A stretch of 6,820 nucleotides of DNA from positions 1 through 6,820 of the forward strand of contig CALFEA010000005.1 in the NCBI GenBank assembly GCA_937950385.1, written 5' to 3'. Positions 4,851 to 6,820 of this stretch are shown here, piece after piece. Source of the stretch: an uncultured Altererythrobacter sp. Lineage in GTDB: Bacteria > Pseudomonadota > Alphaproteobacteria > Sphingomonadales > Sphingomonadaceae. A program made the translations under genes and the position numbers. How positions within the stretch are numbered: the stretch's first letter is position 1; the number at the start of each line of letters is the position of its first letter. Under the pieces are notes generated by a model, which saw only the letters and a program-made list of their open reading frames with translations, was not told the origin of the DNA and searched no databases.

Positions 4851-6560
4851 ATGGCATCTGAAGCCAATCCAACGCGCGACGATTTCGAAGCGCTTCTCAA
4901 CGAACAACTCGGCGGCGCAGGCGACCAAGGCTTTGAAGGCCGCGTCGTTATGGGCACCATTACAGCCATCGAAAACGGCATGGCTGTTATCGACGTAGGC
5001 CTCAAATCTGAAGGCCGCGTCTCTCTTAAAGAATTTGCGCGTGGTGATGACGACCACGGCCTCACCGTTGGCGGTGAAGTCGAAGTGTATGTCGACCGCG
5101 TCGAAAACTCCGATGGCGAAGCCATGCTCAGCCGCGACCGCGCCCGCCGCGAAGCGGCTTGGGACAAGCTGGAAAGCGAATTTGGCGAAAGCGCCCGCGT
5201 CGAAGGCCGTATCTTTGGCCGTGTCAAAGGCGGCTTCACTGTCGACCTCGACGGCGCCGTGGCCTTCCTGCCTGGTTCACAAGTCGACATCCGCCCTGTG
5301 CGCGATGTTGCGCCATTGATGGATGTGCCTCAGCCTTTCCAAATCCTCAAAATGGATCGCCGCCGCGGCAACATCGTTGTCTCGCGCCGTGCCGTTCTTG
5401 AAGAAACACGCGCAGAACAGCGCAGCGAGCTGATCGACAAGCTGGCCGAGGGTCAAGTGATCGAAGGCGTCGTGAAGAACATTACCGATTACGGTGCATT
5501 CGTAGATTTGGGCGGCATCGATGGCCTGCTCCACGTCACCGACATGAGCTACAAGCGCGTCAATCACCCATCCGAACTGATCGAAATCGGTCAGACGGTG
5601 AAGGTGCAGATCGTTCGCATCAACCAAGAAACACAGCGCATCAGCCTCGGCATGAAGCAGCTGGAAAGCGATCCATGGGACGGCGTTGCAGCCAAATACC
5701 CAATCGGCGCGAAACTGTCGGGCACGGTTACCAATATCACCGAATATGGTGCCTTTGTTGAAATCGAATCCGGCATCGAAGGCCTCGTCCACGTTTCTGA
5801 AATGAGCTGGACGAAAAAGAACGTACACCCTGGCAAGATCGTATCGACCAGCCAAGAAGTGGATGTTCTGGTTCTCGAAGTCGATTCAGAAAAACGCCGC
5901 ATTTCGCTTGGCCTGAAACAAGCTCAGGGCAACCCTTGGGAAGAGTTCGCTGACAAGTTCCCAGTGGGCGCTGAAGTCAACGGCGAAGTCAAAAACGCCA
6001 CCGAATTTGGCCTGTTCATCGGTCTTGATGGCGACGTCGACGGCATGGTTCACATGTCCGACATCGCTTGGGGCATTTCGGGCGAAGACGCTCTGGCGCT
6101 CCACCGCAAGGGTGAAGAAGTCAAAGCTGTTGTGCTCGACGTTGATGTTGAGAAAGAGCGTATCTCTCTCGGCATGAAGCAACTCGAAAAAGGCGCTCCT
6201 ACTGCAGAAGGTGCAAGCAGCGCTGGTTCGCTCAAGAAGGGTCAAACAGCCACTGTTACCGTTCTCGAAGTTCGCGATGGCGGCCTCGAGGTGCAAGTTG
6301 GCGAAGACGGCGCGACCGGCTTCATCAAGCGCAGCGACCTTGGCCGTGACCGTGACGAACAACGTCCTGATCGCTTCCAAGCGGGTCAGAAATTGGACGC
6401 AATGGTCACCGGTTTCGACCGGAGCAAGAAACCAAACTTCTCTGTCAAAGCGCGTCAAATCGCTGAAGAGAAAGAAGCAGTGGAACAGTTCGGTTCATCC
6501 GATTCGGGTGCATCGCTCGGCGACATCTTGGGCGCAGCGCTCAAGAAAGACGAAGAGTAA
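4851..6560 (+). CDS. rpsA: 30S ribosomal protein S1
   Basis: S1 binds mRNA leaders and brings them to the 30S subunit, allowing initiation on structured or weak-Shine-Dalgarno messages. The 569-residue product has six S1 repeats at about 27-97, 114-182, 200-270, 286-357, 372-444 and 462-536. Repeats 3-5 are most typical, with YGAFV or FGLFI followed by GLVHVS-like segments and a closing RISLGMKQ. Repeats 1 and 2, which attach S1 to the ribosome, are divergent. The sixth is also less regular. The acidic C-terminus ends in KKDEE. Length matches other alphaproteobacterial S1 proteins. I chose ATG 4851 (MASEANPTRDDF) because the S1-type N-terminus begins there. The open frame to 4704 adds 49 residues of unrelated, Cys/Gln/Arg-containing sequence. 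An intrinsic terminator follows 45 nt after the stop. Confidence 0.97.
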   Translation: MASEANPTRDDFEALLNEQLGGAGDQGFEGRVVMGTITAIENGMAVIDVGLKSEGRVSLKEFARGDDDHGLTVGGEVEVYVDRVENSDGEAMLSRDRARREAAWDKLESEFGESARVEGRIFGRVKGGFTVDLDGAVAFLPGSQVDIRPVRDVAPLMDVPQPFQILKMDRRRGNIVVSRRAVLEETRAEQRSELIDKLAEGQVIEGVVKNITDYGAFVDLGGIDGLLHVTDMSYKRVNHPSELIEIGQTVKVQIVRINQETQRISLGMKQLESDPWDGVAAKYPIGAKLSGTVTNITEYGAFVEIESGIEGLVHVSEMSWTKKNVHPGKIVSTSQEVDVLVLEVDSEKRRISLGLKQAQGNPWEEFADKFPVGAEVNGEVKNATEFGLFIGLDGDVDGMVHMSDIAWGISGEDALALHRKGEEVKAVVLDVDVEKERISLGMKQLEKGAPTAEGASSAGSLKKGQTATVTVLEVRDGGLEVQVGEDGATGFIKRSDLGRDRDEQRPDRFQAGQKLDAMVTGFDRSKKPNFSVKARQIAEEKEAVEQFGSSDSGASLGDILGAALKKDEE

Positions 6561-6563
6561 GCA

Positions 6564-6589
6564 CTCAGCCTTGGCCCTTGCGGGCTGAG
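6564..6589 (+). other. Hairpin directly after rpsA
   Basis: CTCAGCC (6564-6570) and GGCTGAG (6583-6589) form a perfect 7-bp stem, starting 3 nt after the rpsA stop. An alternative inner stem, GCCC-TTGC-GGGC (6574-6585), shares some of its bases. There is no T-run. It may be a 3' stabilising or Rho-blocking structure in tandem with the terminator that follows. Confidence 0.5.
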
Positions 6590-6605
6590 ACCACGATAAA
6601 GAAAC

Positions 6606-6641
6606 GGCCCGCTAGCGCAGATGCGTTGGCGGGCCTTTCTT
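6606..6641 (+). terminator. Intrinsic terminator of rpsA
   Basis: GGCCCGC (6606-6612) and GCGGGCC (6629-6635) pair perfectly. The stem extends inward through TAGCGC/GCGTTG with two G-U pairs to a small AGAT loop. TTTCTT follows at 6636-6641. It separates rpsA from the downstream glyoxalase II gene. Confidence 0.88.
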
Positions 6642-6670
6642 ATTGGCGCGAGTGTGTTAGTTTCGGTGCC

Positions 6671-6820
6671 ATGCTTGAAATTCATCAATTCGAATGCCTG
6701 TCCGACAATTACGGATATCTCATCCACGACCCTGCCAGCGGGGAAACCGCCGCCATCGATACCCCCGATGCAAAGGTCTATCTTGCTGAAGCAGAGGCCA
6801 AAGGTTGGACGATCACCCAG
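6671..6820 (+). CDS. gloB: Hydroxyacylglutathione hydrolase (glyoxalase II), N-terminal part
   Basis: Only the first 50 codons lie in the window, and the gene runs off the right edge. The product would hydrolyse S-lactoylglutathione to lactate and glutathione, the second step of methylglyoxal detoxification. The start MLEIHQFECLSDNYGYLIHD followed by AAIDTPDA resembles the opening beta strands of GloB (in E. coli, an F-DDNY-WVL segment, then VDPGDA). The diagnostic metal motif THHHxDH would lie just beyond the edge, so another metallo-beta-lactamase-fold hydrolase remains possible. The ATG at 6671 fits the family start. The ribosome binding site is weak. It follows the rpsA terminator by 29 nt, so it needs its own promoter, which I could not identify. 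Confidence 0.85.
   Translation, partial: MLEIHQFECLSDNYGYLIHDPASGETAAIDTPDAKVYLAEAEAKGWTITQ

Noticed and set aside
5277..5855. 192-codon minus-strand ORF opposite rpsA
   Set aside because: It is fully antisense to S1 repeats, and its composition follows from the codon bias of rpsA. There is no independent evidence.
5886..6458. 190-codon minus-strand ORF opposite the rpsA 3' half
   Set aside because: This is the same shadow effect of GC-rich coding sequence, with no ribosome binding site or domain.

Overview
The window is a housekeeping segment of an alphaproteobacterial chromosome, most likely from the order Sphingomonadales (Erythrobacter/Sphingomonas-like). This rests on the moderately GC-rich sequence, a class II (CP4-like) AroA, a small FYDLN-type acidic zinc-ribbon protein divergent from aroA, the order aroA-cmk-rpsA, and an Ffh with a glycine/methionine-rich C-terminus. 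The genus is an inference from recognition of these proteins, not from a search.

Left part, minus strand (45-2320). Read in the direction of transcription, it holds a FYDLN-acid family gene (1976-2320), tRNA-Ala(GGC) (1799-1874), a strong intrinsic terminator (1722-1757), a partial duplicate of the ffh 5' end, and ffh itself (45-1520). The duplicate is the oddest piece of the window. The first 18 codons of ffh occur again 148 bp upstream, with 49 of 54 bases identical. A REP-like palindrome lies between the copies. The distal copy has the better ribosome binding site and opens a 51-codon ORF whose stop overlaps the ffh start codon.

Middle, plus strand (2495-4636). This is a tightly packed cluster: aroA, a small two-helix membrane protein of unknown function, and cmk. 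Each gene overlaps the next by about 16-17 bp, which suggests one transcript and translational coupling. AroA makes EPSP in the shikimate pathway, and Cmk phosphorylates CMP/dCMP.

Right part, plus strand (4637-6820). A 214-bp leader with several small hairpins, one of which includes the Shine-Dalgarno sequence, precedes rpsA (ribosomal protein S1, six S1 domains). Two consecutive hairpins follow rpsA, the second a convincing intrinsic terminator. The window ends within the first 50 codons of a glyoxalase II (gloB-like) gene.

I found no CRISPR array, prophage, transposase or new multi-gene system. The features most worth a second look are the ffh 5' duplication with its palindrome, the small membrane protein between aroA and cmk, and the rpsA leader.
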